Notes: generated by a model from the sequence alone, not told the origin. Shown: positions 27,527 through 39,347, numbered from the stretch's first letter. The stretch is 64,000 nt of DNA from Oceanicola granulosus HTCC2516 (GCF_000153305.1 NZ_CH724107.1:1569281-1633280); one strand, 5' to 3'. Numbers and translations: made by a program.

Positions 27527-28840
27527 ATGAACATGCAGACCGCCGCCGTCATGGCGCCGCCGCCGCCGCGCACCCTCGACGCGATGCAGATCCCCGTCGT
27601 GATGATGCGCGACATCCTCCTCAAGACGATGTTCCGCAAGAACGTCGCCCTCGTCACCGCCATCGCCCGCGCCATCTGCCTGCCGCCCAACGTCACGCAG
27701 GAGCTCATCGACATGGGCCGCAACCAGGGCCTGATCGAGGCCATGGGCACGCTCAAGGCCACGGCGGTGAACAACGAGATGGAGTACCAGCTCACCGACA
27801 GCGGCAAGTCCCGAGCTCTCGATGCGCTGGCGCAGTCGGAATATTTCGGCGCCATGCCCGTGCCGCTCTCCGTCTACCGCGAGCAGGTCGCGCGGCAGTC
27901 CATCCGCAACATCCAGATCACCCGCGACCAGCTCACCGGCGCGATGGGCCACCTGATCCTGCCGCCGATGCTGCTCGACCAGCTCGGCCCCGCCGTCGGC
28001 TCCGGCCGGTCGATTCTGATGTACGGCCCGCCGGGCAACGGCAAGTCCTCCATCTCCAACGGAATCCGCGATGCCCTGGGCGACCGCATCTACGTGCCGC
28101 GCGCGATCGAGTATTCGGGCCAGGTCATCACCGTCTACGACCCGATCGTGCACAACGCCGCCGAGGAAGAGGTCGACGACCCGAACTCCCTGCGCCGCAC
28201 CTCCGGCCGCTACGACAGCCGCTACGTCCGCTGCGAGCGCCCCACCGTCATCACCGGCGGCGAGCTGTCGCTGTCCATGCTCGACCTCGTCTACAACCCG
28301 ACCGCCCGCACCTACCAGGCGCCGCTGCAGCTGAAGTCGACCGGGGGCGTGTTCATCGTCGACGACCTCGGCCGGCAGGCGGAGCCGCCGCAGTCGCTGG
28401 TCAACCGCTGGATCGTGCCGCTCGAGGAGAGCAAGGACATCCTCGCCCTGCAATCCGGCGAGAAGTTCGAGGTGCCGTTCGACACGTTGGTGATCTTCTC
28501 GACGAACTTCCACCCCAACGAGATCTTCGACAAGGCCGCGCTGCGCCGGATCTTCTTCAAGATCAAGATCGACGGGCCGAACCAGGAGGACTTCCTCAAG
28601 ATCTTCGCCCTGATCGCCCGCAAGAAGAAGATGCCGCTCGACGAGAAGGCCCTGCTGCACCTGCTCAACAACAAGTACCCGAAGATCAACAACAACTACG
28701 CGAACTACCAGCCGGTGTTCCTGATCGACCAGATGATCGCCATCTGCGAGTTCGAAGGCATTCCCTACCAGATGACGCCGGAGCTGATCGACCGGGCCTG
28801 GGCCAACATGTTCGTGCGCGACGAGGCCATCGCTCACTGA
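27527..28840 (+). CDS. AAA+ ATPase linked to the Tad locus
   Basis: 437-residue ATPase. Walker A GPPGNGKSS lies near residue 170, Walker B is GGVFIVDDLGRQ, and sensor 1 IFSTNF with RRIFFKIKI follows; these fit an AAA+ module of the MoxR/RavA-like or related chaperone type. The N-terminal 150 residues (helical, with repeated NQGLIEAMGTLK) are a distinct domain I cannot place. ATG 27527 was chosen over TTG 27521 because AGGAGG at 27512-27517 is correctly spaced for it. It follows the Tad genes across the inverted GT-C gene and probably serves the pilus; a similar ATPase is, from memory, common beside Tad loci in this order. Confidence 0.8.
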   Translation: MNMQTAAVMAPPPPRTLDAMQIPVVMMRDILLKTMFRKNVALVTAIARAICLPPNVTQELIDMGRNQGLIEAMGTLKATAVNNEMEYQLTDSGKSRALDALAQSEYFGAMPVPLSVYREQVARQSIRNIQITRDQLTGAMGHLILPPMLLDQLGPAVGSGRSILMYGPPGNGKSSISNGIRDALGDRIYVPRAIEYSGQVITVYDPIVHNAAEEEVDDPNSLRRTSGRYDSRYVRCERPTVITGGELSLSMLDLVYNPTARTYQAPLQLKSTGGVFIVDDLGRQAEPPQSLVNRWIVPLEESKDILALQSGEKFEVPFDTLVIFSTNFHPNEIFDKAALRRIFFKIKIDGPNQEDFLKIFALIARKKKMPLDEKALLHLLNNKYPKINNNYANYQPVFLIDQMIAICEFEGIPYQMTPELIDRAWANMFVRDEAIAH

Positions 28841-28918
28841 TTGTCTCTACATCCTCATGCTCCTTCCCTCCGTTGCGAATCGCTTGACCCGATCATGGCG
28901 GAGAACATTTAAGGAACC

Positions 28919-31324
28919 ATGAGCGCCTTGCCTTCCCGTTTCAGCGACTGGTTCGCCACCCGCGGCTGGCAGGCGCATCCGCATCAGCTCGACATGCTCG
29001 CCCGCGCCGACGAGCCGTCGCTCCTGCTCATCGCGCCCACCGGCGGCGGCAAGACCCTCGCCGGTTTCCTGCCGACCCTCGTGGAACTGGCCGACGGCGG
29101 CTTCGAGGGCCTCCACACCCTTTACGTCAGCCCGCTCAAGGCCCTCGCCGCCGACATCCGGCGCAACCTCCTGACGCCGATCACCGAAATGGACCTGCCG
29201 ATCCGCGTCGAGGACCGGACCGGCGACACGTCCTCGGCGCGCAAGAAGCGCCAGCGCGGCGACCCGCCGCACATCCTGCTGACCACGCCCGAGAGCCTGG
29301 CCTTGCTGGTATCTTACGAGGACTCGCCGCGGATCTTCGCCAACCTTCAGCGTGTCGTCGTCGACGAAATCCACGCGCTCAGCGAGAGCAAGCGCGGCGA
29401 CCAGCTTATGCTCGCCCTCTCCCGCCTCCAGGCGCTCGCGCCGAACCTGCGCCGCGTCGGCCTGTCGGCGACGGTCGAAAACCCGGCCGCCCTCGCCGCC
29501 GAACTCGCCCGTCATCCGGACCCCTGCCCGATCCTGCACGCCGATCCAGGCCCGGACCCGGACATCTCGATGCTGGTGACGGACGAGAAGCCGCCGTGGG
29601 CCGGGGGCGGCGCGAAGTACGCGATCCCGGCGGTGCTCGAACAGGTGAGACGGCACAAGACCACGCTGATCTTCCACAACACCCGCGCGCAGGCCGAGAT
29701 CTTCTTCCACAACCTCTGGCTCGCCAACGACGACGACCTGCCCATCGGCATCCACCACGGCTCGCTCTCGCGCGAACAGCGCCAGAAGGTCGAAGCCGCC
29801 ATGGTGGCCGGCGCGCTGCGGGCGGTCGTCTGCACCGGCACGCTCGACCTGGGCATCGACTGGGGCGACGTCGACCTCATCATCCAGATCGGCGCGCCGA
29901 AGAACGTGAAGCGCCTGATCCAGCGGATCGGACGCGCCAATCACCGCTACAATGCCCCCTCCAAGGCCATTCTCGTTCCCGCCAACCGCTTCGAGATCGT
30001 CGAGTGCGTTGCCGCGCTCGAAGCGGCACGCGAGCGCGATCTGGATGGAGACCCGAAGGGCCCCGGCCCCCGCGACGTGCTCTGCCAGCACATCCTGATT
30101 CGCGCCTGCGCAGGCCCGTTTCTAGCAGACGACCTTTACCAGGAGGTTAAGTCGGCCGGCGCCTATGCCGCCCTCTCCCGGGCCGCCTTCGACGATTGCC
30201 TCGCCTTCTGCGCGACCGGCGGCTACGCGCTCCGGGCGTACGACCGCTGGCAGCGGCTGAAGCAGACCGACGGCGCCTGGCACCTGCGCGACCCGCGCGC
30301 GGCGCTGCGGATCCGGATGAACATCGGCACGATCCAGGACACGGACCGGGTGAAGGTGCGCTGGCGGGGGCGTGGCGGGGCGCCGCTCGGCGAGGTCGAG
30401 GAGGGGTTCGCGGCGACACTGACGCCCGGCGATACGTTCCTCATCGGCGGGCAGGTGGTGCGCTACGACCGGATGCGGGAGATGATCGTCGAGGTGTCGC
30501 GGCGGACGGACAAGGAGCCGCGCATCGCGACGTTCATGGGCACGAAGTTCGCCACCTCGACCCAGCTGTCGCAGCGCATCCTGCGGATGTTTCAGCAGGA
30601 AAGCTGGCCGGAGCTGCCGGGCCATACGGCGGAATGGCTCGCGCTTCAGCGCGAGGTCTCGAAGCTGCCGGAGGCCGACCGGATCCTGGTCGAGACCTTC
30701 CCCGACGCGGGGCGGCATCATGTCTGCGCCTACGGCTTTGCCGGGCGCAACGCGCAGCAGACGCTGGGCCTGCTGCTGACCCAGCGCATGGAGGTGCAGG
30801 GGCTGCACCCGCTCGGCTTCGTCGCCACCGACTACGCGACGCTGATCTGGGGCCTCGACCCCGTGACTGACCCCGAGCCGCTGTTCACGCCCGACAGCCT
30901 GCGCGACGACTTCGAGACGTGGCTCGGCGGCAATGCCGTCATGAAGCGCACGTTTCGCAACGTGGCCACGATCGCCGGCCTCATCGAGCGCAACCTGCCA
31001 CAGGCGACTCGCAAATCAGGCCGGCAGGCGACATTCTCGTCGGATATTCTTTACGAAACGTTGATGAAGTACGAGCCCGACCACCTTTTACTGCGCATCA
31101 CGCGGGAGGAAGCGCTGCGCGGCCTCGTGGATTTCGGTCGGATCGAGGAGATGCTGACGCGGACGGCGGGGCGCATCGATCATGTGGCGCTGGAGCGGGT
31201 GACGCCGCTGGCGGCGCCGATGTTCCTCGAGATGGGGCGGGTGCCGGTGGCGGCGTCGGGCGCGCAGCGGCTGATGGAGGAGGAGGCCTCGCGGCTGATG
31301 GCGCTCGCGGGGCTGGAGGCGTAG
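28919..31324 (+). CDS. Ligase-associated DEXH-box helicase (Lhr-like)
   Basis: 801-residue superfamily 2 helicase of the Lhr core type found with DNA ligase repair clusters. Motif I APTGGGKT at 39-46, motif II VVDEIHAL, motif III LSATVENP, motif VI QRIGRANHR, followed by the winged-helix and beta-barrel regions of Lhr core. AAGGAACC precedes the ATG. The pdeM nuclease gene follows 39 bp after it, the usual pairing, but the ATP-dependent ligase and exonuclease genes of complete clusters are not adjacent. Role: DNA damage repair. Confidence 0.93.
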   Translation: MSALPSRFSDWFATRGWQAHPHQLDMLARADEPSLLLIAPTGGGKTLAGFLPTLVELADGGFEGLHTLYVSPLKALAADIRRNLLTPITEMDLPIRVEDRTGDTSSARKKRQRGDPPHILLTTPESLALLVSYEDSPRIFANLQRVVVDEIHALSESKRGDQLMLALSRLQALAPNLRRVGLSATVENPAALAAELARHPDPCPILHADPGPDPDISMLVTDEKPPWAGGGAKYAIPAVLEQVRRHKTTLIFHNTRAQAEIFFHNLWLANDDDLPIGIHHGSLSREQRQKVEAAMVAGALRAVVCTGTLDLGIDWGDVDLIIQIGAPKNVKRLIQRIGRANHRYNAPSKAILVPANRFEIVECVAALEAARERDLDGDPKGPGPRDVLCQHILIRACAGPFLADDLYQEVKSAGAYAALSRAAFDDCLAFCATGGYALRAYDRWQRLKQTDGAWHLRDPRAALRIRMNIGTIQDTDRVKVRWRGRGGAPLGEVEEGFAATLTPGDTFLIGGQVVRYDRMREMIVEVSRRTDKEPRIATFMGTKFATSTQLSQRILRMFQQESWPELPGHTAEWLALQREVSKLPEADRILVETFPDAGRHHVCAYGFAGRNAQQTLGLLLTQRMEVQGLHPLGFVATDYATLIWGLDPVTDPEPLFTPDSLRDDFETWLGGNAVMKRTFRNVATIAGLIERNLPQATRKSGRQATFSSDILYETLMKYEPDHLLLRITREEALRGLVDFGRIEEMLTRTAGRIDHVALERVTPLAAPMFLEMGRVPVAASGAQRLMEEEASRLMALAGLEA

Positions 31325-31363
31325 GGTTGCCAGCCGCATATGGCTCTGGCAAAGGAACGGACC

Positions 31364-32032
31364 ATGAACGCACATGCCTTCCGCCTCGCCGGTGCCGAAC
31401 TCCTGGCGCTTCCTTCCGGAGGCCTCTTCTGGCCGCAGGAAGGTCTGCTCTGCGTGTCCGACCTGCATCTCGGCAAGTCGGAGCGGGTGGCGCGGCGGCG
31501 AGGGCTAATGTTGCCGCCCTACGAGACCCGCGCGACGCTGGCGCGGCTCGAGGCGGACATTGCGGCGACGCGGGCGGGGAGGATCGTCTGCCTCGGCGAC
31601 AGCTTCGACGATCTCGCCGCGGGCGCCGCGCTCGACGAGGGCGACGCGCAGTGGCTCACCCGGCTCATGGCCGGGCGCGACTGGACGTGGATCGAGGGCA
31701 ATCACGATCCCGGCCCGCTGTCGCTCGGCGGGACGCATCTGGCGGAGGCGAGGGTCGGGCCGCTCACTTTCCGCCACACCGCCAGCACCGGGGCGCAGGG
31801 CGAGGTGTCCGGGCACTACCACCCGAAATGCAGCCTCGCCGGGCAGTCACGCCCGGCGTTCCTCTGCGACGCGCGGCGGCTGATCCTGCCGGCCTACGGC
31901 GCCTATACCGGCGGCCTGCGCTGCACCGACGCCGTGCTGCAGGCGCTGTTCGACGACCCGGCCATCGCCATACTGACCGGCCCGCGTGCCCTTCCCGTGC
32001 CGCTGCCCCGGGCGACGAGGAGGAGCGCCTGA
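31364..32032 (+). CDS. pdeM: Ligase-associated DNA repair phosphoesterase PdeM
   Basis: 222-residue calcineurin-like metallophosphoesterase. Metal-binding motifs are complete: SDLHLGKSE, GDSFDD, EGNHDPGP and GHYHPK. Start at 31364 chosen for the AAAGGAAC site; an ATG eight codons upstream is possible. Co-oriented with and 39 bp after the Lhr-like helicase, a known functional pairing in which PdeM acts as endonuclease/phosphodiesterase in strand-break repair. Confidence 0.92.
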   Translation: MNAHAFRLAGAELLALPSGGLFWPQEGLLCVSDLHLGKSERVARRRGLMLPPYETRATLARLEADIAATRAGRIVCLGDSFDDLAAGAALDEGDAQWLTRLMAGRDWTWIEGNHDPGPLSLGGTHLAEARVGPLTFRHTASTGAQGEVSGHYHPKCSLAGQSRPAFLCDARRLILPAYGAYTGGLRCTDAVLQALFDDPAIAILTGPRALPVPLPRATRRSA

Positions 32033-32071
32033 GTCGACACCCTAGCGGCAGGCTCCTAAAGAACCGTTACT

Positions 32072-32968
32072 TCAGGCCGTGAGCCCCTCGGGCTCCGGCA
32101 GGCCGCTGGCGCGGCAGCAGGCGGTGAGGGTGTTGGCGAGCAGGCAGGCGATCGTCATCGGCCCGACGCCGCCGGGCACGGGCGTGATCGCCCCGGCGCG
32201 CTCAGCGGCGCTGGCGAAGTCGACGTCGCCGACGAGGCGCGTCTTGTCGCCCTCGCCAGGCACGCGGTTGATACCGACGTCGATGACCGTCGCCCCCTCC
32301 TTGATCCAACCGCCCGGCACCATCTGCGGACGCCCGACGGCGGCGACCACGATGTCGGCGCGGCGGACGACCTCGGGCAGGTCCTTCGTGCGCGAATGGG
32401 CGATCGTGACGGTGCAGCTCTCGCCGAGCAGCAGGCTCGCCATCGGCTTGCCGACGATGTTGCTGCGCCCGATCACCACCGCGTCGAGGCCGGAGAGCGA
32501 GCCATGGTGGGCACGCAGCATCATCAGGCAGCCGAGCGGAGTGCAGGGCACCATCGCCTTCTGCCCGGTGCCGAGCAATCCGACATTCGAAATGTGAAAG
32601 CCGTCGACATCCTTCTCCGGCGCGATGGCATTAATGACGGCGTCAGCATCTACATGAGCCGGGAGCGGTAACTGCACGAGAATGCCGTGGACTTCCGGAT
32701 CCTCGTTCAGCTGTCCGACAAGCGCGAGCAGGTCGGCCTCAGACGTGTCCTCGGCTAGGCGATGTTCGAAGGAGGACATCCCGACCTCCTTCGTCATCTT
32801 GCCCTTCGAGCGCACGTAGACCTGGCTCGCAGGGTCGTCCCCGACGAGCACGACCGCGAGGCCGGGGGTGATGCCGTGCGCATCCTTGAGCCGCGCCACC
32901 TGCTCGGCCACCTTCGCCCGCACCTCGGCGGCGAAGGCCTTGCCGTCGAGAATCTCGCTCACACGCAC
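32072..32968 (-). CDS. folD: Bifunctional methylenetetrahydrofolate dehydrogenase/cyclohydrolase FolD
   Basis: Interconverts methylene-, methenyl- and 10-formyl-tetrahydrofolate. Conserved blocks: [14 protein letters not shown] with the catalytic lysine, [28 protein letters not shown] (NADP site) and [18 protein letters not shown]. Start is uncertain: an ATG at 33013 would overlap fhs by 32 bp, so the GTG at 32968 (298 residues, E-V-R-V-S context) or GTG at 32962 just after the fhs stop is preferred. It forms an operon with fhs, directly upstream, giving a formate-to-methylene-THF route. Confidence 0.93.
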   Translation of the reverse strand: MRVSEILDGKAFAAEVRAKVAEQVARLKDAHGITPGLAVVLVGDDPASQVYVRSKGKMTKEVGMSSFEHRLAEDTSEADLLALVGQLNEDPEVHGILVQLPLPAHVDADAVINAIAPEKDVDGFHISNVGLLGTGQKAMVPCTPLGCLMMLRAHHGSLSGLDAVVIGRSNIVGKPMASLLLGESCTVTIAHSRTKDLPEVVRRADIVVAAVGRPQMVPGGWIKEGATVIDVGINRVPGEGDKTRLVGDVDFASAAERAGAITPVPGGVGPMTIACLLANTLTACCRASGLPEPEGLTA

Positions 32969-32981
32969 CTCGTCATCTTCA

Positions 32982-34658
32982 TCAGAACAGCCCCTCGATC
33001 TCGCCCGCGTCATTGAGCCGGATATTCTCCGCCGACGGCTGGCGGGGCAAGCCCGGCATCGTCATGATCTCGCCGCAGATCACCACGACGAACCCGGCCC
33101 CCGCCGACAGCCGCACCTCGCGGACAGGGACGGTGTGGCCCGTCGGCGCGCCGCGGAGGTTGGCATCGGTGGAGAAGGAATACTGGGTCTTGGCCATGCA
33201 GATCGGCAGGTGGCCGTAACCCTGCTGTTCCCATGCATGCAGTTGATCCCGCACGGATTTGTCGGCGATCGCCGCGTCGGCGTGGTAGATGCGCCGCGCG
33301 ATCGTGTCGATCTTGTCGAACAGGCCCATCTCGTCGGGGTAGAGCGGGGCGAAGTTGGCGGCGCCGCTCTCGGCGAGCTGCACGACCTTGTGGGCGAGGT
33401 CCTCGATGCCGGCGGAGCCGTGTGCCCAATGCTTGCACAGGATCGCCTCGGCGCCCTGCCGCGCGACGTAGTCCTTCACCGCCTCGACCTCGGCGTCGGT
33501 GTCGGTGACGAAGTGGTTGATCGCCACCACCACCGGCACGCCGAAGCTCTTCACGTTGGAGATGTGACGGCCGAGGTTGGCGCAGCCCTTGCGGATCGCG
33601 TCGACGTCCTCGCGGCCGAGGTCGTCTTTCGTGACACCCCCGTTCATCTTCATCGCGCGGCAGGTCGCGACCAGCACCACCGCGTCGGGGGCGAGGCCGG
33701 CCTTGCGACACTTGATGTTCATGAACTTCTCCGCGCCCAGGTCGGCCCCGAAACCGGCCTCGGTGACGACGTAGTCGGCGAGCTTGAGCGCCGTGGTGGT
33801 CGCGGTGACGGAGTTGCAGCCGTGAGCGATGTTGGCGAACGGGCCGCCGTGGACGAAGGCCGGGTTGTTCTCGAGGGTCTGCACGAGGTTGGGCTGCATC
33901 GCGTCCTTGAGCAGCACCGTCATAGCGCCGTCGGCCTTGATGTCGCGGCAATAGACGGGCGAGCGGTCGCGGCGGTAGGCGACGATCATGTCGCCGAGGC
34001 GCTTCTCGAGGTCGGCGAGGTTCTTGGCGAGGCACAGGATCGCCATGACCTCGGAGGCGACGGTGATGTCGAAGCCGGCCTGCCGGGGGAAGCCGTTGGC
34101 CACCCCGCCGAGCGAGGTGACCACGTCGCGCAGGGCGCGGTCGTTCATGTCGAGCACGCGGCGCCAGACGACGCGGCGCTGGTCGATCTCCAGCTCGTTG
34201 CCCCAGTAGATGTGGTTGTCTATCATCGCGCTGAGCAGGTTGTGGGCGCTGGTGATCGCGTGAAAATCGCCGGTGAAGTGGAGGTTCATCTCCTCCATCG
34301 GCACGACCTGCGCGTAGCCGCCCCCGGCCGCGCCGCCCTTCATCCCGAAATTCGGCCCCAGCGAGGCCTCGCGGATGCAGATCGCGGCGTTCTTGCCGAT
34401 GCGGTTAAGGCCGTCGCCGAGGCCGACGGTGGTGGTGGTCTTGCCCTCTCCGGCCGGGGTCGGGTTGATCGCGGTGACGAGGATGAGCTTGCCGTTGGGG
34501 CGGTCCTGGACGGAGTCGATGAAGGTCTGGCTGACCTTCGCCTTGTCGTGGCCGTAGGGGAGCAGGTCGTCGCTGCCGATCCCCAGCCGCGCGCCGATCT
34601 CCTGGATCGGGCGCTTCTTCGCCTCGCGGGCGATCTCGATGTCACTCTTGTGCGCCAT
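32982..34658 (-). CDS. fhs: Formate-tetrahydrofolate ligase
   Basis: ATP-dependent ligation of formate to THF, giving 10-formyl-THF. 558 residues, standard length. The P-loop-like [16 protein letters not shown] lies near residue 65, and [22 protein letters not shown] is the family signature region (quoted as its conserved parts EASLGP and [10 protein letters not shown]). Start at [10 protein letters not shown] (34658), with AGGGACGG upstream; the longer frame upstream lacks conservation. It precedes folD by about 14 bp and faces an EF-hand gene across a region with a perfect 22-bp palindrome. Formate may come from HutG activity. Confidence 0.96.
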   Translation of the reverse strand: MAHKSDIEIAREAKKRPIQEIGARLGIGSDDLLPYGHDKAKVSQTFIDSVQDRPNGKLILVTAINPTPAGEGKTTTTVGLGDGLNRIGKNAAICIREASLGPNFGMKGGAAGGGYAQVVPMEEMNLHFTGDFHAITSAHNLLSAMIDNHIYWGNELEIDQRRVVWRRVLDMNDRALRDVVTSLGGVANGFPRQAGFDITVASEVMAILCLAKNLADLEKRLGDMIVAYRRDRSPVYCRDIKADGAMTVLLKDAMQPNLVQTLENNPAFVHGGPFANIAHGCNSVTATTTALKLADYVVTEAGFGADLGAEKFMNIKCRKAGLAPDAVVLVATCRAMKMNGGVTKDDLGREDVDAIRKGCANLGRHISNVKSFGVPVVVAINHFVTDTDAEVEAVKDYVARQGAEAILCKHWAHGSAGIEDLAHKVVQLAESGAANFAPLYPDEMGLFDKIDTIARRIYHADAAIADKSVRDQLHAWEQQGYGHLPICMAKTQYSFSTDANLRGAPTGHTVPVREVRLSAGAGFVVVICGEIMTMPGLPRQPSAENIRLNDAGEIEGLF

Positions 34659-34786
34659 TGTCCGTCCCTGTCTCCGGGCCACCGCGGGCCGCGTCCTCAT
34701 CTGCCACGAGGCATAGCGGGGGTTGAAGGGGCGGCGCAGGCCGTTTCCGACATAATCGCATCTGGATCCGCCCGGCGCGCCGTCGC

Positions 34787-34808
34787 CGCGTTTCGCATGC
34801 GAAACGCG
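34787..34808. promoter_or_regulatory. Perfect 22-bp palindrome, candidate operator
   Basis: Half-site CGCGTTTCGCA is followed immediately by its exact reverse complement TGCGAAACGCG (centre at 34797/34798). It lies in the 234-bp divergent gap between fhs (start 34658) and the EF-hand gene (start 34893). The form suits a dimeric repressor of the LacI or TetR type. The regulator is unknown and no regulator gene is adjacent. Confidence 0.5.
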
Positions 34809-34892
34809 CGGAACTGCGGGTCGCGGCTCGCGGTTGTCGCGGCAGACGAGGGGAGCCCAGGCGCATCAACGCCAGCAAACCCCGGAGACACC

Positions 34893-35633
34893 ATGACCCG
34901 CACAGCCCTATCTCTCTTCGCAATCGCCGCCGCGGGCCTCGCGGCGCCCGCCACGGCGCAGGACGAGTCGGCCTACTGCGCCAGCGCCTTCTACGCCGCC
35001 GACCTCGATCTCGACGGCCTGCTGAACCTCGACGAACTGACCGCCGCGCGCGACGGCGTCTTCGAGTCGCTCGACGCCAACGAGGACGGCAGCATCTCGC
35101 GCGACGAGTACGTCACCTGCGAGCAGGGCGGCTTCGACGCGCGGCTCGCCCGCACCGCCGGCCGGCTGGCCGAGGGCGGGACCGAGGCGCTCGACGCGAT
35201 GTGGAGCAACATCGCGGGCGACGAGGACACCGTGAGCCGCGAAGACTTCATGGCTTCCGCCCAGGCCGCCTACGAGGGCAATCGAGACGCGGAGGACCGC
35301 GCCTGGTCGCACCCCTATCTCGGCGCGGCTGACGACGAGGACCTCTCGGAGCTGAGCATCGAGCAGTTCGCCGCCAGCTCGGCCTTCACCTTCGAGACCA
35401 CGGACCGCGACGGCAACGACGTGATGAGCCGCGACGAGTGGCTGGCGCGGGCCGAGCAGCTCGAGGTGACGGCGGACCAGATCAACCACCGCTTCGACGC
35501 GCTCGACGCCAACGCCGACGACGCGCTCGACGCCGACGAGCTGGGGCGGCGCTTCATCGACGTCACCGGTGACGCGGCCGAGGACGCCACGGTGCCGGTG
35601 TTCGATTACTACTTCATGCGCAACGCGCAGTGA
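34893..35633 (+). CDS. Exported EF-hand calcium-binding protein
   Basis: 246-residue periplasmic or secreted protein with signal peptide MTRTALSLFAIAAAGLAAP and cleavage near ATA-QDE. Four EF-hand-like loops are visible: DLDLDGLLNLDE at 37-48, DANEDGSISRDE at 61-72, DRDGNDVMSRDE near 170 and DANADDALDADE near 205; the first three have good calcium ligands. Two cysteines lie in the N-terminal half. Function beyond calcium binding is unknown. It converges on the MOSC gene with 3 bp between stops. Confidence 0.88.
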   Translation: MTRTALSLFAIAAAGLAAPATAQDESAYCASAFYAADLDLDGLLNLDELTAARDGVFESLDANEDGSISRDEYVTCEQGGFDARLARTAGRLAEGGTEALDAMWSNIAGDEDTVSREDFMASAQAAYEGNRDAEDRAWSHPYLGAADDEDLSELSIEQFAASSAFTFETTDRDGNDVMSRDEWLARAEQLEVTADQINHRFDALDANADDALDADELGRRFIDVTGDAAEDATVPVFDYYFMRNAQ

Positions 35634-35636
35634 GCG

Positions 35637-36224
35637 CTACGCCGTGCCGCGCCAGGCGCGCTGGGTGGGCAGGTGCAGGCGCATCTGCCCGCCGACCTTC
35701 AGCACCCCTTCCCGCTCGACCCAGGCCACCACCCCGCGCCGCCCCTCGGCGGCGGCCTTGAACCTCTTGCCGTGGCCCGGGCGCGCTTCTTCGATGGTCA
35801 TCGCCGGGAACTGACAGGGGCCGTTGAGCATGTCGACCACCAGCGTCGCCCCGTCCTCCGCCTGCAGCCGGGACGAGGGCGGCAGGTGAGTGAGGTCGGG
35901 GATGCCCGACAGCACCACCGATGCGCCGAGCCACGTGGGGTCCACCGCCTCGAGCCCCAGCGCCTCTGCGATCTCCGCCAGTTCCTCCGCCGACACCACC
36001 GACAGCTGCCGGGCGTTCCTGATCTCCGTGCCGCGCGGATGCTGGCTCAGCACGCGGCTGCAGGACGGCCGCGTCAGCCCCGCGTGGCAATCTCCCTCGT
36101 AGCCGCCGAAGCCCAGCCGCATCTCTTCCAGCGCGACCGCGTCGATCGGCTGGCGGTCACGGTGAGGGACATACCCGAGATTCGTTATGGTTCCGTAAAC
36201 GGCGGTCGGTTCTAGGACTGGCAT
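35637..36224 (-). CDS. MOSC domain protein
   Basis: 195-residue MOSC (Moco sulfurase C-terminal) domain protein. GFGGYEGDCHAGLTR and the conserved cysteine in NGPCQFP are the domain marks. Such stand-alone proteins bind molybdenum cofactor or carry sulfur or persulfide; some form mARC-like N-reductases with partners. No molybdoenzyme is adjacent. Start ATG at 36224; the divergent exported hydrolase begins 88 bp away, so the two share a promoter region. Confidence 0.85.
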   Translation of the reverse strand: MPVLEPTAVYGTITNLGYVPHRDRQPIDAVALEEMRLGFGGYEGDCHAGLTRPSCSRVLSQHPRGTEIRNARQLSVVSAEELAEIAEALGLEAVDPTWLGASVVLSGIPDLTHLPPSSRLQAEDGATLVVDMLNGPCQFPAMTIEEARPGHGKRFKAAAEGRRGVVAWVEREGVLKVGGQMRLHLPTQRAWRGTA

Positions 36225-36312
36225 GGTTCACAATTGCTTGCTGGAACGGAGGGCGCAGGGCCCGGTTCTCCAAGCTAGTGCGCGTTCAGCGTCACTGACA
36301 AGGAGACAACAC

Positions 36313-37368
36313 ATGCTCGACTTCCACCGCACCCGCTGCACCCTTGCCGCCGTCGCGGCTCTGCTGCCCCTCGCCGCCGCCGCGCAGGAGCCGCAGATGG
36401 CCGAGCCGACGCAGGAGATGCAGGCTGTCCTCGACAAGCTCGCAGAACTCGGCGCCGAGCCGCTCAGCACGCTGTCCGTCGAGGCCGCGCGCAGCCAGCC
36501 CACGCCGGCCGACGCCGTCGCCGCCCTGATCGAGGAGCGTGGCATCGAGACGGACCCGGCACTCGACGCCATCGCCACGACCGACGTGATGATCCCGGGC
36601 GCGGCCGGCGAAGTGCCCGCGCGCGTCTTCACCCCCGATGGCGAGGGACCGTTCCCCGTCATCGTCTACTGGCACGGTGGCGGCTGGGTCATTGCCGGCA
36701 TCGACACCTATGCCGCATCGGCACGCCAGCTCGCCGCCGGTACCGATGCGGTCGTCGTCTCGGTCTCCTACCGACAGGCACCCGAGCATCCCTTCCCCGC
36801 CGCGCACGAGGACGCCGTCGCGGCCTACGAATGGATCGTCGAGAATGCCGGCCAGTGGAACGGCGACGTCGATCGCCTCGCCGTGGCCGGTGAGAGCGCG
36901 GGCGGCAATCTCGCCGCCAACGTCGCCATCGCGGCGCGCGACAACGGCTGGATCGAGCCCGACCACCAGCTGCTCGTCTACCCCGTCGCGGGCGACGACA
37001 TGACCACCGAGAGCTACATCGAGAACGCCGAGGCGCAGCCGCTGTCGAAGGCCGGAATGGAGTGGTTCGTGGACAAGGTGTTTACCGATCCGGCGATGGC
37101 GAGCGACCCGCGCCTCGACCTCGTCTCGCGCGAGGATCTGGGGGGACTGCCGCCGGCGACGATCATCAACGCCGAGATCGACCCGCTGCGGACCGAGGGC
37201 GAAACCTACGCCGAGCACCTCTCCGAGGCCGGGGTCGAGGTCACGCAGGAGACATACGAGGGCGTGGTGCACGAGTTCTTCGGCATGGCGGCCGTGGTGC
37301 CGGCTGCGGAGGAGGCGATGAGCCTCGCGGTGTCGGAACTGAACGACGCGTTCGCCGACGCGGATTGA
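36313..37368 (+). CDS. Exported alpha/beta hydrolase (HSL-type esterase)
   Basis: 351-residue exported esterase. A signal peptide (1-25, AAAAQEP) is followed by about 60 variable residues and an alpha/beta-hydrolase domain of the hormone-sensitive lipase group: oxyanion motif YWHGGGWV, nucleophile S in GESAGGN (near residue 194), acid in NAEIDPLRTEG and histidine in GVVHEFFG. Start at 36313 is backed by AAGGAGA. A strong bidirectional terminator follows. Likely a periplasmic carboxylesterase for small acyl esters; substrate not known. Confidence 0.9.
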   Translation: MLDFHRTRCTLAAVAALLPLAAAAQEPQMAEPTQEMQAVLDKLAELGAEPLSTLSVEAARSQPTPADAVAALIEERGIETDPALDAIATTDVMIPGAAGEVPARVFTPDGEGPFPVIVYWHGGGWVIAGIDTYAASARQLAAGTDAVVVSVSYRQAPEHPFPAAHEDAVAAYEWIVENAGQWNGDVDRLAVAGESAGGNLAANVAIAARDNGWIEPDHQLLVYPVAGDDMTTESYIENAEAQPLSKAGMEWFVDKVFTDPAMASDPRLDLVSREDLGGLPPATIINAEIDPLRTEGETYAEHLSEAGVEVTQETYEGVVHEFFGMAAVVPAAEEAMSLAVSELNDAFADAD

Positions 37369-37388
37369 CCTGAACGCCAGAACGACGA

Positions 37389-37420
37389 AAGGCCCCGCTG
37401 TTCGACGGCGGGGCCTTTTT
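37389..37420. terminator. Bidirectional rho-independent terminator
   Basis: Stem AAGGCCCCGC (37389-37398) and GCGGGGCCTT (37409-37418) with a TGTTCGACG loop and a T-run to 37420; the complementary strand also ends in T's. It sits between the convergent esterase and ftsH genes and can stop both. Confidence 0.85.
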
Positions 37421-37439
37421 CCTGTTCAGACGGCGGCGA

Positions 37440-39347
<1,908 letters not shown>

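Noticed and set aside
28883-28918. Sigma-70 promoter TTGACC-N17-ATTTAA before the Lhr-like gene
   Set aside because: The -10 would abut the ATG and leave no leader, yet a ribosome-binding site is present; likely chance.
32868-34892. Plus-strand frame upstream of the EF-hand gene
   Set aside because: Antisense to fhs; the EF-hand signal peptide starts at 34893.
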